In this document: positions 1-7,973 of the stretch, piece after piece
Layout of the letters: each line of letters opens with the position of its first letter
How positions within the stretch are numbered: position 1 is the first letter of the stretch
Assembly (NCBI GenBank): GCA_022701965.1
Contig: JAKONL010000259.1
Coordinates: 1-13,139 of the forward strand
Source of the DNA: Burkholderiaceae bacterium
GTDB lineage: Bacteria; Pseudomonadota; Gammaproteobacteria; Burkholderiales; Burkholderiaceae
Length of the DNA: 13,139 nt
Direction: 5' to 3'
Position numbers and translations under genes: made by a program
The notes under the pieces: model-generated
Database searches by the model: none
Seen by the model: only the letters and a program-made list of their open reading frames with translations
What the model was told of the DNA's origin: nothing

Positions 1-338
1 GACTCGACCTGCAGTTCGAGCTCCTGCTCGTTCATGCCACCCGGGAGGACGATCTTCTTGGTGATCACGGCCGAAGGCGGCAGCGCCAGCGCCACGTTCT
101 TGGTCCGCGTCCCGCTCTTGCGGACGACGCGCCGCACGGCGTCGGCGACCTCGTCGAACTTCTCGACGTTGCCGTCGGTGATCCAGCCGCGCTCCAGGGG
201 CTCGATCGCACAACGCTCCAGGACCAGCTTCCCACTGGCGTCGCGGCCCAGTTCGACCAGCTTCACGCTGGAGGAACTAACATCCAGCCCCACCAGAGGT
301 GTAGGCCGACGGCGGAAGAAAGAACCCAGGGCGGTCAA
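1..338 (-). CDS. pilM: PilM, type IV pilus assembly protein (5' part only)
   Basis: This is the N-terminal 112 codons of PilM; the rest lies beyond the left edge. PilM is an actin-like cytoplasmic protein that binds the N-terminus of PilN and links the inner-membrane alignment complex (PilNOP) of the type IV pilus to the motor. The protein opens with LTALGSFFRRR, followed by GLDVSSSSVKLVELG (about residues 17-31), the family's first phosphate-binding loop of the actin-like fold, and later ALALPPSAVITKKI. The start chosen is TTG at 338: no in-frame ATG lies nearby, and the family usually begins with xALGSFF. No Shine-Dalgarno sequence is visible in front of it, so the start is less sure than the identity. 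It is divergent from the PBP1A gene, the usual neighbour of the pilMNOPQ operon in beta- and gammaproteobacteria. Confidence 0.9.
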   Translation of the reverse strand, partial: MTALGSFFRRRPTPLVGLDVSSSSVKLVELGRDASGKLVLERCAIEPLERGWITDGNVEKFDEVADAVRRVVRKSGTRTKNVALALPPSAVITKKIVLPGGMNEQELELQVE

Positions 339-511
339 ATTCGGAACCCGGTTGGTTGTAACGATTGGAAATAAATGCGTGTTGTTGCATGCTAGCAGCA
401 AGGCATTCGGACGACCAAGCCTTGAGGCTTTCGCTGATATGCGAACGTCGCGAAAAGGTGACGGGCACGTAGACATGTGCAACTTTCGTCACTTGCGCTA
501 TTCAATTAAAT

Positions 512-532
512 ATTTGGTACTACATGCCAAAT
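512..532. repeat. Inverted repeat ATTTGG-N9-CCAAAT upstream of PBP1A gene
   Basis: Perfect 6-bp arms ATTTGG (512-517) and CCAAAT (527-532) are separated by 9 bp. The arms extend to 8 bp with one mismatch. If transcription of the PBP1A gene starts about 7 bp after the TATAAT at 553-558, the centre of this repeat is near -43. That is a typical position for an activator touching RNA polymerase, but no regulator is identified. Confidence 0.45.
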
Positions 533-550
533 CAAATTGACGGTTGATTT
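529..550. repeat. Inverted repeat AAATCAA-N8-TTGATTT overlapping PBP1A promoter
   Basis: Perfect 7-bp arms lie at 529-535 and 544-550 around an 8-bp spacer. The repeat shares four bases with the upstream inverted repeat. It covers the place where a -35 hexamer would sit and the spacer before the TATAAT at 553-558. A dimeric DNA-binding protein here would compete with RNA polymerase. It could also be chance in an AT-rich stretch. Confidence 0.45.
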
Positions 551-552
551 TT

Positions 553-558
553 TATAAT
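553..558 (+). promoter_or_regulatory. Perfect -10 hexamer (TATAAT) for PBP1A gene
   Basis: TATAAT matches the sigma-70 -10 consensus exactly and stands out in GC-rich DNA, 23 bp before the ATG at 582. No good -35 lies 16-18 bp upstream (a 17-bp spacer gives AATCAA), and the nearby TTGACG at 537-542 is only 10 bp away. Predicted transcription starts near 565, which gives a leader of only about 17 nt with no clear Shine-Dalgarno sequence. Confidence 0.55.
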
Positions 559-581
559 GCGCAGTTCCCTGCCGTTTGCTC

Positions 582-2984
582 ATGCCTGATTCCACTACCC
601 CTCGAAAAGCACCGAAGCCCGTGCCGCGCCCCCATTGGACGAAATGGCCGGTGCGCATTCTGCTGTGGGGCATGGGCATCGTGGCCGCGGGCGTGGTCTC
701 GGTCCTGTGCGTGCTCGCGGTCGCGCTCGCCGTGGCCTATCCCAACCTGCCCGACATTTCCGATCTCGCCGACTACCGGCCGAAGCTGCCGCTGCGCGTC
801 TTCTCCGCCGAAGGCACGCTGATCGGCGAATTCGGCGAGGAACGGCGCAACCTGACGCCGATTTCCACCATTCCCAAGGTCATGAAGGATGCGGTGCTCG
901 CGGCCGAGGACGCACGCTTCTACGACCACGGCGGCGTCGACTACAAAGGCATGGTCCGCGCCGGGCTGGCCAACATGAATCGCGCGAAGAGCCAGGGCGC
1001 ATCCACCATCACGATGCAGGTCGCGCGCAATGTCTATCTGAGCTCCGAGAAGACCCTGACGCGCAAGATCTACGAAGTGCTGCTGACCTTCAAGCTCGAG
1101 CATCTGTTGAGCAAGGACCAGATCTTCGAGATCTACCTGAACCAGATCTACCTGGGGAACCGCGCCTACGGTTTCGCCGCCGCGTCGGAGGCGTACTTCG
1201 GCAAGCCGCTGCAGGACATCACGATCGCGCAGGCCGCGATGCTCGCGGGACTGCCGAAGGCGCCGGGAGCGAACAACCCGGTGAACAACCCCTCGCGCGC
1301 ACGCGGTCGCCAGCTCTACGTGATCGATCGCATGCGCGACGCGGGCTTCATCACCGCCGAGCAGGCGACCGAAGCCAAAAAGGAAGAGCTGCACCTGCGG
1401 GACGCCGCCGATCCGAATCGCCTGCATGCCGAGTACGTGGCGGAAACCGTCCGGCAGCTGATGTACGCGCAGTACGGCGACAGCATCTACACGCGCGGCC
1501 TGAAGGTCTACACCTCGCTGGTCGCCGCTGACCAGGCCGCCGCGTACAAGGCGCTGCGCCGCGGGATCATGGACTACGAGCGCCGCCAGATCTATCGCGG
1601 ACCCGAGAAGTTCGCCGATCTCCCGACCGACGCGAAGGAACTCGACGAAGCCGTCGACGACGCGCTCGCCGATCACCCGGACAACGGCGACGTGATGGCC
1701 GCCGTGGTGCTCAAGGCGAGCGCGAAGGAAATCACCGCCGTGCGCGCCAACGGCGAGGTGCTGCAGATCACTGGCGAAGGACTCAAGCCGGCGCAGTCGG
1801 GCCTGTCCGACAAGGCGCCGCCGAACATCAGAGTGCGGCGAGGCGCCGTGATCCGCGTCATGAAGACGCCCAAGAACACCTTCGAGATCACCCAGCTGCC
1901 CGAGGTCGAGGGCGCATTCGTCGCGGTCGACCCGCGCGACGGCGCCATCAAGGCGATGGTCGGCGGCTTCGATTTCGGCAAGAACAAGTTCAACCACGTG
2001 ACCCAGGCCTGGCGCCAGCCGGGCTCGAGCTTCAAGCCGTTCATCTACTCGGCATCGCTCGAGAAGGGCTTCTCGCCGTCGACCGTCATCAACGACGGTC
2101 CGCTGTTCTTCGACGCCGGCACCACCGGCGGCCAGCCCTGGGAGCCGAAGAACTACGACGGCGGCTTCGAGGGGCCGATGTCGATGCGCCGGGCATTGAT
2201 GAAGTCGAAGAACATGGTGTCGATCCGCATCCTGCAATCGATCGGCACGCGCTACGCCCAGGACTGGGTGACCAACTTCGGCTTCGAGCGCGAGAAGCAT
2301 CCGGCCTACCTGCCGATGGCGCTGGGCGCCGGCTCGGTGACGCCGATGCAGATGGCGACCGCGTACTCGGTGTTCGCCAACGGCGGCTACCGCGTCAATC
2401 CCTACCTCGTGACGCGCGTGACCGACCACAAGGACCGCGTGCTGGTCGATACCCAGCCGCCGCTCCTGAACGAGACCATGCGGGCCATCCCGCCGCGCAA
2501 CGCGTTCATCATGGACAGCCTGCTGCAGTCGGTCGCCAGCGGTGGCACCGCCGCGAAGGCGCAGGCGATGCTCAAGCGTCCGGACATCTACGGCAAGACC
2601 GGCACCACCAACGATTCGCTCGACGCGTGGTTCGCCGGTTTCCAGCCGACCATGACGGCCATCGCCTGGATCGGCTACGACACGCCGCGCAAGCTCGGCG
2701 ATCGCGAGACCGGTGGCGGGCTGAGCCTGCCGATCTGGATCAGCTACATGGAAACCGCGCTCAAGGGCGTCCCGGTGACCGAACTCACGACACCGCCACC
2801 GGGCGTGGTGAACGTCGGCGGCGAGTGGTACTACGACGACTTCGGCCCGGGACGCGGCGTCTCCAGCCTGGGCGTCGAAGCAACGCCCGTGATGCCTGCG
2901 GAGAACGGCGCCATGGGCATGCCATCGAGTCCGGCACCGCCGCCGGAGGAGCGCAACCGGATCCTGGAGATGTTCAGGAACTGA
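582..2984 (+). CDS. mrcA: Penicillin-binding protein 1A (bifunctional class A PBP)
   Basis: This class A PBP polymerises lipid II into glycan strands and cross-links the peptides on the outer face of the inner membrane. Length is 800 aa from ATG 582; a TTG two codons upstream is a less likely start. There is a short basic cytoplasmic tail and one membrane segment (about 26-52). The GT51 glycosyltransferase domain carries [10 protein letters not shown] (catalytic Glu109), GASTITMQ (139-146) and RKIYE (161-165). An OB-like insert spans about 310-440. The transpeptidase domain has SSFK (482-485, nucleophile Ser482), SKN (542-544) and KTGT (672-675), so both activities look intact. A roughly 60-residue Gly/Pro-rich tail follows. 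The stop overlaps the convergent cyaY by 11 bp. The gene is also called ponA. Confidence 0.97.
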   Translation: MPDSTTPRKAPKPVPRPHWTKWPVRILLWGMGIVAAGVVSVLCVLAVALAVAYPNLPDISDLADYRPKLPLRVFSAEGTLIGEFGEERRNLTPISTIPKVMKDAVLAAEDARFYDHGGVDYKGMVRAGLANMNRAKSQGASTITMQVARNVYLSSEKTLTRKIYEVLLTFKLEHLLSKDQIFEIYLNQIYLGNRAYGFAAASEAYFGKPLQDITIAQAAMLAGLPKAPGANNPVNNPSRARGRQLYVIDRMRDAGFITAEQATEAKKEELHLRDAADPNRLHAEYVAETVRQLMYAQYGDSIYTRGLKVYTSLVAADQAAAYKALRRGIMDYERRQIYRGPEKFADLPTDAKELDEAVDDALADHPDNGDVMAAVVLKASAKEITAVRANGEVLQITGEGLKPAQSGLSDKAPPNIRVRRGAVIRVMKTPKNTFEITQLPEVEGAFVAVDPRDGAIKAMVGGFDFGKNKFNHVTQAWRQPGSSFKPFIYSASLEKGFSPSTVINDGPLFFDAGTTGGQPWEPKNYDGGFEGPMSMRRALMKSKNMVSIRILQSIGTRYAQDWVTNFGFEREKHPAYLPMALGAGSVTPMQMATAYSVFANGGYRVNPYLVTRVTDHKDRVLVDTQPPLLNETMRAIPPRNAFIMDSLLQSVASGGTAAKAQAMLKRPDIYGKTGTTNDSLDAWFAGFQPTMTAIAWIGYDTPRKLGDRETGGGLSLPIWISYMETALKGVPVTELTTPPPGVVNVGGEWYYDDFGPGRGVSSLGVEATPVMPAENGAMGMPSSPAPPPEERNRILEMFRN

Positions 2985-3303
2985 AGTCGAGCGCCTGGCC
3001 CGACTGCAGCGAGGCCTCGCGCGACAGGTTGGCGAAGAACTCCTCTCCGGTCTTGGTGTCGACCCAGGCCTTCCCGTCGTGGCGGTAGTGGTAGCCGCCC
3101 GATTTCGCCGCGAGCCAGATCTCCTGCAGCGGCTTCTGCAGGTTCACGATCAGCTGGCTGCGGTTGGGGAAGATGATCGTGATCATGCCGCCGACGCGCT
3201 GGTTGTCGATGTCCGCCTCGGTCGCATCGTTGATTCGATCGCAGGCGTTCTCGATGCCCTCAAGGACGGCCTCGGCGCGGTCCATGTATTCGGTGTCGGT
3301 CAT
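2974..3303 (-). CDS. cyaY: CyaY, bacterial frataxin
   Basis: This is a 109-aa frataxin homologue, the normal size for CyaY. CyaY binds iron through an acidic surface, interacts with the cysteine desulfurase IscS and modulates Fe-S cluster assembly in the cytoplasm. The sequence shows an acidic N-terminal helix (residues 2-20), the strand region [10 protein letters not shown], then the family signature [12 protein letters not shown] (54-65) and SGGYHY (68-73). I chose ATG at 3303 because it gives [11 protein letters not shown], the standard N-terminus. An in-frame extension to 3333 would run into the divergent lptM. No Shine-Dalgarno sequence is visible. Its start codon lies 12 bp from the lptM start, so any promoter must lie inside lptM coding sequence. 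Its stop overlaps the end of the PBP1A gene. Confidence 0.95.
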   Translation of the reverse strand: MTDTEYMDRAEAVLEGIENACDRINDATEADIDNQRVGGMITIIFPNRSQLIVNLQKPLQEIWLAAKSGGYHYRHDGKAWVDTKTGEEFFANLSREASLQSGQALDFSS

Positions 3304-3309
3304 TACAAT
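3304..3309 (+). promoter_or_regulatory. Candidate -10 (TACAAT) placed for a leaderless lptM transcript
   Basis: TACAAT (5 of 6 to consensus) sits in the 12-bp gap between the cyaY and lptM start codons. Six bases separate it from the A of the lptM ATG at 3316, so a normal -10 to +1 distance would put transcription start on the start codon itself. No ribosome-binding site precedes lptM, which fits. The -35 region, inside cyaY codons, is poor, so this is an inference. Confidence 0.45.
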
Positions 3310-3315
3310 TTCACG

Positions 3316-3630
3316 ATGTTGAAAGTCCGCCAAATTCTAGTGAGCGCCATTGGCCTCTTCACCCTAGGGGTCGGTCTGTCTGGCTGTGGCCAGAAAGGCG
3401 AGCTCTACCTGCCGACGGAGCCGGCCGCGGCCAATCGCGCGACCCTGCCTTCGCTGCTTCGTCCGCGCTTCGGCGAGTCGAGTCCGGGCGGGACGGGTGC
3501 GGCGACCAGACCCGCGCCGTCCGACGCGGCAGGTTCCGGCGCGACGACCAGTCCGGTGATGCCGGACACGCTGCCCGAAATATCGCCCCTCACCACGCCC
3601 AACATCGAAGACAGCGGAACGCTCAAGTGA
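3316..3630 (+). CDS. lptM: LptM (YifL-type) outer-membrane lipoprotein
   Basis: This is a 104-aa small lipoprotein. The N-terminus is a lipoprotein signal peptide with lipobox LSGC (Cys24 is the lipidated residue), followed directly by GQKGELYLP (25-33), close to the family signature GQKGPLYLP. From family knowledge, E. coli LptM associates with the LPS translocon LptD-LptE and favours native disulfide formation in LptD. The remaining roughly 70 residues are Pro/Ser/Thr/Gly-rich and probably disordered, which makes the protein longer than the E. coli form (about 67 aa). ATG 3316 is chosen because it gives an intact signal peptide; the frame is open further upstream, but only across cyaY. The stop overlaps the lysA start (GTGA), so the two are translationally coupled. 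Confidence 0.9.
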   Translation: MLKVRQILVSAIGLFTLGVGLSGCGQKGELYLPTEPAAANRATLPSLLRPRFGESSPGGTGAATRPAPSDAAGSGATTSPVMPDTLPEISPLTTPNIEDSGTLK

Positions 3631-4925
3631 CTCTCCCCTCTTCCCCGCTTCCAGGCCATCCGCACATCGCGCGCAACGCCGCCGGCGAACTCCATGTCGA
3701 GGGCGTCGCGCTCGCAGCGCTCGCTTCGGAGCACGGCACGCCGCTCTTCGTCTACTCCAGGCAGTGGATGCTCGATGCGCTCGCGGCCTACCGTCGCGGC
3801 TTCGAGGGCCGCGACGCGACGGTCTGCTATGCGATGAAGGCCAACTCCTCGCTCGGCGTGCTCCGCGTGTTCGCCGAGGCCGGTTGCGGCTTCGACATCG
3901 TCTCCGGCGGCGAACTCCGGCGTGCGCTCGCCGTCGGCGCCGATCCGGCCGGCATCATCTTCTCGGGCGTCGGCAAGACGCGCGCCGAGATGCGCCAGGC
4001 GCTTGCTGCCGGCATCGCCTGCTTCAACGTCGAGAGCGAAGCCGAATTGGCCGTCCTCAACGAAGTGGCGCTGGCGGCCGACCAGCGGGCGCGCATCAGC
4101 ATCCGCATCAATCCGAACGTCGACCCGAAGACGCATCCCTACATCTCCACCGGCCTGAAGGGCAACAAGTTCGGCGTCGCGCACGACCGCGCCGTCGAGG
4201 TCTATCGCCGTGCGGCGTCGCTGCCGGGCATCGATGTCGTCGGCATCGACTGCCACATCGGCTCCCAGATCACCGAAGCGTCGCCGTATCTCGACGCGCT
4301 CGAACGGGTGCTCGACCTGGTCGAAGCCATCGAGGCGGCCGGTGTTCCGCTGCATCATCTCGATTTCGGCGGCGGCCTTGGCATCGACTACAACGGCGAC
4401 ACGCCCCCCGCGGCGGACGATCTCTGGAAGCGGCTGCTGGCGCGCCTCGACGCGCGCGGCTTCGGCGACCGGAAACTGATCGTCGAGCCCGGGCGTTCGC
4501 TGGTCGGCAACGCGGGCGTCTGCGTGACCGAGGTGCTCTATACCAAGCCGGGCGAGGACAAGAATTTCTGCATCGTCGATGCGGCGATGAACGACCTCCC
4601 GCGTCCGGCGATGTACCAGGCCTTTCACAGAATCGAGGCGGTGGCGCCGCGCGGCACGACGGACTCGACGGCGATCACCTACGACGTCGTCGGTCCGGTC
4701 TGCGAGAGCGGCGACTGGATCGGCCACGATCGCGTGCTCGACGTCCGGGCCGGCGACCTGCTCGCCGTGTGTTCCGCCGGCGCGTACTGCATGTCGATGG
4801 CGAGCAACTACAACTCGCGCGGTCGGGCAGCCGAGGTGCTGGTGAGCGGGAACGACGCCAGGCTCGTCCGCCGGCGCGAAACCGACGACGACCAGCTGCG
4901 CACCGAGCTTTCGCTCAGCGCCTGA
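3627..4925 (+). CDS. lysA: Diaminopimelate decarboxylase
   Basis: LysA catalyses the last step of lysine synthesis, decarboxylating meso-2,6-diaminopimelate to L-lysine with pyridoxal phosphate (PLP), in the cytoplasm. At 432 aa it has normal length for this fold-III PLP enzyme. Visible residues include the PLP lysine in YAMKANSS (Lys71), CHIGSQ (His210), the phosphate-binding DFGGGLG (246-252), EPGRSLV (287-293), the catalytic cysteine in GPVCESGD (Cys359) and AGAYCMSMASNYN with Tyr387. The start is GTG 3627, which overlaps the lptM stop in GTGA and gives the usual xLPxSPLPGHPHIA opening. It has no separate promoter space, so it is read from the lptM transcript. The last 11 bp overlap the end of the convergent msrQ. 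Confidence 0.97.
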   Translation: MTLPSSPLPGHPHIARNAAGELHVEGVALAALASEHGTPLFVYSRQWMLDALAAYRRGFEGRDATVCYAMKANSSLGVLRVFAEAGCGFDIVSGGELRRALAVGADPAGIIFSGVGKTRAEMRQALAAGIACFNVESEAELAVLNEVALAADQRARISIRINPNVDPKTHPYISTGLKGNKFGVAHDRAVEVYRRAASLPGIDVVGIDCHIGSQITEASPYLDALERVLDLVEAIEAAGVPLHHLDFGGGLGIDYNGDTPPAADDLWKRLLARLDARGFGDRKLIVEPGRSLVGNAGVCVTEVLYTKPGEDKNFCIVDAAMNDLPRPAMYQAFHRIEAVAPRGTTDSTAITYDVVGPVCESGDWIGHDRVLDVRAGDLLAVCSAGAYCMSMASNYNSRGRAAEVLVSGNDARLVRRRETDDDQLRTELSLSA

Positions 4926-5574
4926 CGACCCGTGCGGCCGCAGATGCGGCCGTCGCGGCCTTCTGCCGCTGCAGCTGCACTTTGCGCGACGCGTCCCAGA
5001 CGCGCCAGGCGAGCAGGATCGCGACGATGCCCGCGTAGATGAACACTTCGGAGAAGTTGTTCTTGCCGGCGCGCATCCAGAAGAAGTGCAGCAACCCCAG
5101 CCCCACGATCGCGTAGATCGTCTTGTGCAGCCGCTGCCAGCGCTTCGCACCCATCGCCTTGATCGCGCGGTTGAACGAAGTGGCCGCCAGCGGCGTCAGC
5201 AGCACGAACGCCGCGAAGCCCACGAGGATGAAGTTGCGCTTGGCAATGTCCTTGGCGATCTCGCCGATGTCGAAGCCCATGTCGAACCAGCTGTAGCTCA
5301 GCAGGTGCACGACGACGTAGAAATAGACGAAGAGCCCGAGCATGCGCCGGTAGCGTGCGAGTCCGGTGAGCTTGAAGCTGACGCGCAAGGGTGTCACGGC
5401 CAGCACGATGCACAGGAAGCGCAGCGTCCAGTCGCCGGTCGACCGGATGAGGTATTCCGCCGGGTTCGCACCCAGGCCATCGGTGAACGCACCGTAGACG
5501 AGCCACAGGAACGGCAGCAGGCACAGCAGGAAAACGATCGGCTTGCCAGCCTTGCCCATCAACAGCTTGTTCAC
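4915..5574 (-). CDS. msrQ: MsrQ, heme-binding membrane subunit of the MsrPQ system
   Basis: MsrQ is an integral membrane b-type heme protein that takes electrons from quinones or a flavin reductase and passes them to periplasmic MsrP. The 219-aa sequence contains about six hydrophobic helices (roughly 13-30, 47-62, 78-95, 113-130, 150-166, 175-191) of the ferric-reductase-like domain. Family landmarks are DGLGANPAEYL, TGDWTLRFL, RYRRMLGLF, and candidate heme ligands His90, His150 and His163. The start is GTG 5574, supported by AGGA (plus-strand 5582-5585) 7 nt upstream; the next in-frame ATG at 5559 has no such site. It follows msrP after 13 bp and is clearly co-transcribed with it. The C-terminal tail is Ala/Gln-rich and ends in VVRR. 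The former name is yedZ. Confidence 0.95.
   Translation of the reverse strand: MNKLLMGKAGKPIVFLLCLLPFLWLVYGAFTDGLGANPAEYLIRSTGDWTLRFLCIVLAVTPLRVSFKLTGLARYRRMLGLFVYFYVVVHLLSYSWFDMGFDIGEIAKDIAKRNFILVGFAAFVLLTPLAATSFNRAIKAMGAKRWQRLHKTIYAIVGLGLLHFFWMRAGKNNFSEVFIYAGIVAILLAWRVWDASRKVQLQRQKAATAASAAARVVRR
4935..4952. other. GC-rich palindrome after lysA, inside the msrQ tail
   Basis: CGGCCGCA and TGCGGCCG are perfect 8-bp arms around a 2-bp centre, beginning 10 bp after the lysA stop. In lysA RNA this could fold into a compact hairpin and help end transcription at the convergent junction, but no T-run follows. It also lies in the Ala-rich coding tail of msrQ, where GC-rich repeats are expected. I keep it as a weak candidate only. 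Confidence 0.25.
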
Positions 5575-5587
5575 GCGCGCGTCCTGC

Positions 5588-6586
5588 TCAGAAGTTCTTC
5601 TTCAGGTCCATGCCCGCGTACAGCTGGCCGACCTGGGCTTCGTAGCCGTTGAACATCTCGGTCTTGCGGCGCTTGGCGAACAGTCCTCCACCGTCGCCGA
5701 TGCGCCGTTCCGTGGCCTGGCTCCAGCGCGGATGGTCGACGTTCGGGTTCACGTTCGAATAGAAACCGTATTCGTTCGCGGCGGCCTTGTTCCAGGCCGT
5801 GCCGGGCTCCTTCTCGACGAAGCGGATCTTCACGATCGACTTCGCCGACTTGAAGCCGTACTTCCACGGCACCACCAGCCGCACCGGTGCGCCGTTCTGG
5901 TTGGGCAGCACCTCGCCGTACATGCCGAAGCTCAGCAAGGTCAGCGGATGCATCGCCTCGTCCATGCGCAGGCCCTCGGCGTAGGGCCAGTCGAGCACGC
6001 GCGAGCCGACGAAGGGCATGGTCTTCGGGTCGGCCAGCGTCACGAACTCGACGTACTTCGCGTTGCCCTGCGGCTCGACCTTCCTGATCAGCTCGGCGAG
6101 CGAATAGCCGACCCACGGGATCACCATCGACCAGCCCTCGACGCAGCGCAGCTTGTAGATGCGCTCCTCCTGGGCGCTCATCTTGATCAGGTCCTCGATG
6201 CCGTACTTGCCCGGCTTCTTGACCAGGCCTTCGACCTCGACGGTCCAGGGACGCGTCTTGAGCGTGCCGGCGTTCTTGGCCGGATCGGCCTTGTCGGTGC
6301 CGAACTCGTAGTAGTTGTTGTAGGTCGTCGCGTCCTTGTAGTCGGTGACCTTCTCCATCGACTGCGCGCCGGGCACCGCCGATTTCGCCCCCTTGAGCGC
6401 GGCCAGCTTGCCCGGCGCCTCGGCCTGCGCCAGCGCATCGCGCGACGCCCAGGACGCCATGGCGATGCCGGCGGCACCGGTCGCCATCAGCCGCAGCATG
6501 TCGCGGCGGCCTTCGTAGGCCTCGCGCGGCGTGATCTCGCTGGAGTGGGGATGAATGAAACCTGTGTCGCTCGATTTGATCAGCAT
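5588..6586 (-). CDS. msrP: MsrP, periplasmic protein-methionine-sulfoxide reductase catalytic subunit
   Basis: MsrP is a molybdopterin (Mo-MPT) enzyme of the sulfite-oxidase fold that reduces methionine sulfoxide residues in periplasmic proteins. The 332-aa precursor has a Tat signal: twin arginines at 27-28 in [12 protein letters not shown], a hydrophobic stretch, and a probable cleavage after ALA (51-53). The molybdenum-ligand cysteine is in [10 protein letters not shown] (Cys148). YNNYYEFG (89-96), [14 protein letters not shown] and [19 protein letters not shown] (231-249) are the usual cofactor-binding blocks. ATG 6586 has an AAAGG stretch upstream. A 70-bp gap separates it from ccsB, with a GTCAAA tandem pair (6595-6606) just before the start and no clear promoter, so it may be read through from ccsB. 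The former name is yedY. Confidence 0.96.
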   Translation of the reverse strand: MLIKSSDTGFIHPHSSEITPREAYEGRRDMLRLMATGAAGIAMASWASRDALAQAEAPGKLAALKGAKSAVPGAQSMEKVTDYKDATTYNNYYEFGTDKADPAKNAGTLKTRPWTVEVEGLVKKPGKYGIEDLIKMSAQEERIYKLRCVEGWSMVIPWVGYSLAELIRKVEPQGNAKYVEFVTLADPKTMPFVGSRVLDWPYAEGLRMDEAMHPLTLLSFGMYGEVLPNQNGAPVRLVVPWKYGFKSAKSIVKIRFVEKEPGTAWNKAAANEYGFYSNVNPNVDHPRWSQATERRIGDGGGLFAKRRKTEMFNGYEAQVGQLYAGMDLKKNF

Positions 6587-6656
6587 GTCGTGCCTTTGAC
6601 TTTGACGTTGGCCGGTGAGTATTCAGGGTACGCGGGACCGGAGCGAATGGATTTCT

Positions 6657-7973
6657 TCAAAGGGTTCCATAGCTGTGCAACCCGCTCAGGAACATGTTGA
6701 CGCCCAGGAACGCGAAGGTGGTCACCGCCAGCCCGATCAGAGCCCACCAGGCGGCAACGGTTCCCCGAAGGCCCTTGACCAGCCGCATGTGCAGCCAGGC
6801 CGCGTAGTTGAGCCAGACGATCAGCGCCCAGGTCTCCTTCGGGTCCCAGCTCCAGTAGCCGCCCCAGGCATCGGCCGCCCAGAGCGCGCCGAGCACGGTC
6901 GCGATGGTGAAAAAGGCGAAGCCGACCGCGATCGCCTTGTACATGACGTCGTCGAGCACCTCGTTGCTCGGCAGACGCGCCGCGATCCGCTTGCGGCCGA
7001 GCAGGATGCCGCCCGCGATCAGCGTCGCGATCGCCGCGTAGCCGACCCAGTAGCTCCCGCCCGCCTCCTGCACCCGCTGGCGGAACGCCACCGGCACGAA
7101 GCAAAGCGCCACGCCCAGGAGCCAGATCGGCGTCAGCTTGTACCAGCGGGTCTCGGCGGCCTGTTCCTTGATCAGGTAGGCGAAGGCCACCATCGCGGCC
7201 ATCGCGAAGGTGCCGTAGCCGATGAAGTTGGCCGGCACGTGCAGCTTCATCCACCAGCTCTGCAGGGCCGGCACCAGCGGCTGGATCTCCTGCGCGTCGC
7301 GCACCAGCGTGTACCAGAGCAGGAAGCCGATGGCCGCGCTGACGATCAGCATCACGAAGGCGCCCATCGCGCGTGTCGCGTAGCGCTCCTCGAAGTACAG
7401 GTAGAAGGCCGCCGTCAGCCAGCTGAACAGCACGAACACCTCGTACAGATTGCTGACCGGGATGTGGCCGATGTCGGGGCCGAGCTGGTGGCTCTCGTAC
7501 CAGCGCACCATCGTGCCGATCAGCGCCATCGTGACGGCCGCCCAGGCGACGCGCGAGCCGATCAGCTCCATCGCGTCGCCCTGCCGGCCGCCGAAGAGCC
7601 CGAGCCAGTAGAACGTCGTGCTCATGAAGAACAGCACGCTCATCCAGAGAATGGCCGACTGGCTGGAGAGGAAGTACTTGAGCCAGAACACCGTCTCGGC
7701 CCGCGCCAGGTCGCCCTGGTAGGAACTGATCGCCAGCAGCGACGCCGCCGCGACGACGATCGCCAGCACCCGCAGCGGCCGCCAGAACCAGCCCAGGCCG
7801 ACCATCGCGGCCAGCGCGGCGACCAGGATCGGTTTCTCGTAGGCGTCCATCGAGGCGCCGTGGCGCGCGAAGGCGAACAGCCCGCCGGCGGCCACCAGCG
7901 CGGCGAAGATCCAGTCGAAGGTGTCGCGGCGCGAGCGCCAGCTGTCGTGAAGCGTGAGGGTCGTGGTGTTCAT
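6657..7973 (-). CDS. ccsB: CcsB/CcsA-type (ResC) cytochrome c synthase subunit
   Basis: This is a polytopic membrane subunit of the System II cytochrome c synthase, which exports heme and, with ResB, ligates it to CXXCH motifs in the periplasm. The protein has 438 aa and multiple hydrophobic helices. The WWD heme-handling motif is WGGYWSWDPKETW (370-382). Conserved histidines expected as heme ligands are visible: His170 in GHIPVSNLYE, His245 in KLHVPANFIGY, His395 in AAWLHMRL and His433 near the C-terminus. ATG 7973 overlaps the resB stop in ATGA, and AAGGA (plus-strand 7983-7987) lies 9 nt upstream within resB, so translation is coupled. ResB and CcsB are separate polypeptides here, not the fused CcsBA seen in some epsilonproteobacteria. 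Confidence 0.95.
   Translation of the reverse strand: MNTTTLTLHDSWRSRRDTFDWIFAALVAAGGLFAFARHGASMDAYEKPILVAALAAMVGLGWFWRPLRVLAIVVAAASLLAISSYQGDLARAETVFWLKYFLSSQSAILWMSVLFFMSTTFYWLGLFGGRQGDAMELIGSRVAWAAVTMALIGTMVRWYESHQLGPDIGHIPVSNLYEVFVLFSWLTAAFYLYFEERYATRAMGAFVMLIVSAAIGFLLWYTLVRDAQEIQPLVPALQSWWMKLHVPANFIGYGTFAMAAMVAFAYLIKEQAAETRWYKLTPIWLLGVALCFVPVAFRQRVQEAGGSYWVGYAAIATLIAGGILLGRKRIAARLPSNEVLDDVMYKAIAVGFAFFTIATVLGALWAADAWGGYWSWDPKETWALIVWLNYAAWLHMRLVKGLRGTVAAWWALIGLAVTTFAFLGVNMFLSGLHSYGTL

Larger units (their letters stand above)
339..581. promoter_or_regulatory. Divergent pilM / PBP1A intergenic control region
   Basis: This 243-bp non-coding stretch is clearly richer in A and T than the flanking genes, especially 495-560. 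It must hold promoters for both pilM (leftward) and the PBP1A gene (rightward). On the plus strand a perfect TATAAT lies at 553-558. Two inverted repeats lie just upstream of it (separate entries). I found no convincing minus-strand -35/-10 pair for pilM. A weak hairpin (7-bp arms at 382-388 and 395-401, one G-U pair) is also present but has no obvious role. Confidence 0.7.

Noticed and set aside
277..492. A 71-codon minus-strand open frame overlapping the pilM start and the intergenic region
   Set aside because: It is out of frame with pilM, has no recognisable motif, and lies mostly in AT-richer control DNA.
537..542. TTGACG as the -35 for the TATAAT at 553-558
   Set aside because: The spacer would be only 10 bp, far too short for sigma-70, so the match is not used as a -35.
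552..2429. A 625-codon open frame on the minus strand opposite the PBP1A gene
   Set aside because: Its composition is His/Arg/Val/Ala-rich with no motif. The PBP1A frame contains every catalytic motif in order, so this is an antisense shadow.
3009..3020. Perfect 12-bp palindrome GCGAGGCCTCGC inside cyaY
   Set aside because: It lies in conserved coding sequence in GC-rich DNA, without a loop or T-run. There is no reason to give it a function.
3079..3315. Upstream extension of the lptM frame through cyaY
   Set aside because: An extended protein would bury the lipoprotein signal peptide and read antisense through the well-conserved cyaY gene.
3405..5150. A 581-codon open frame on the minus strand across lptM, lysA and part of msrQ
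   Set aside because: It crosses three well-supported genes and shows no family motifs. The composition is typical of antisense translation of GC-rich genes.
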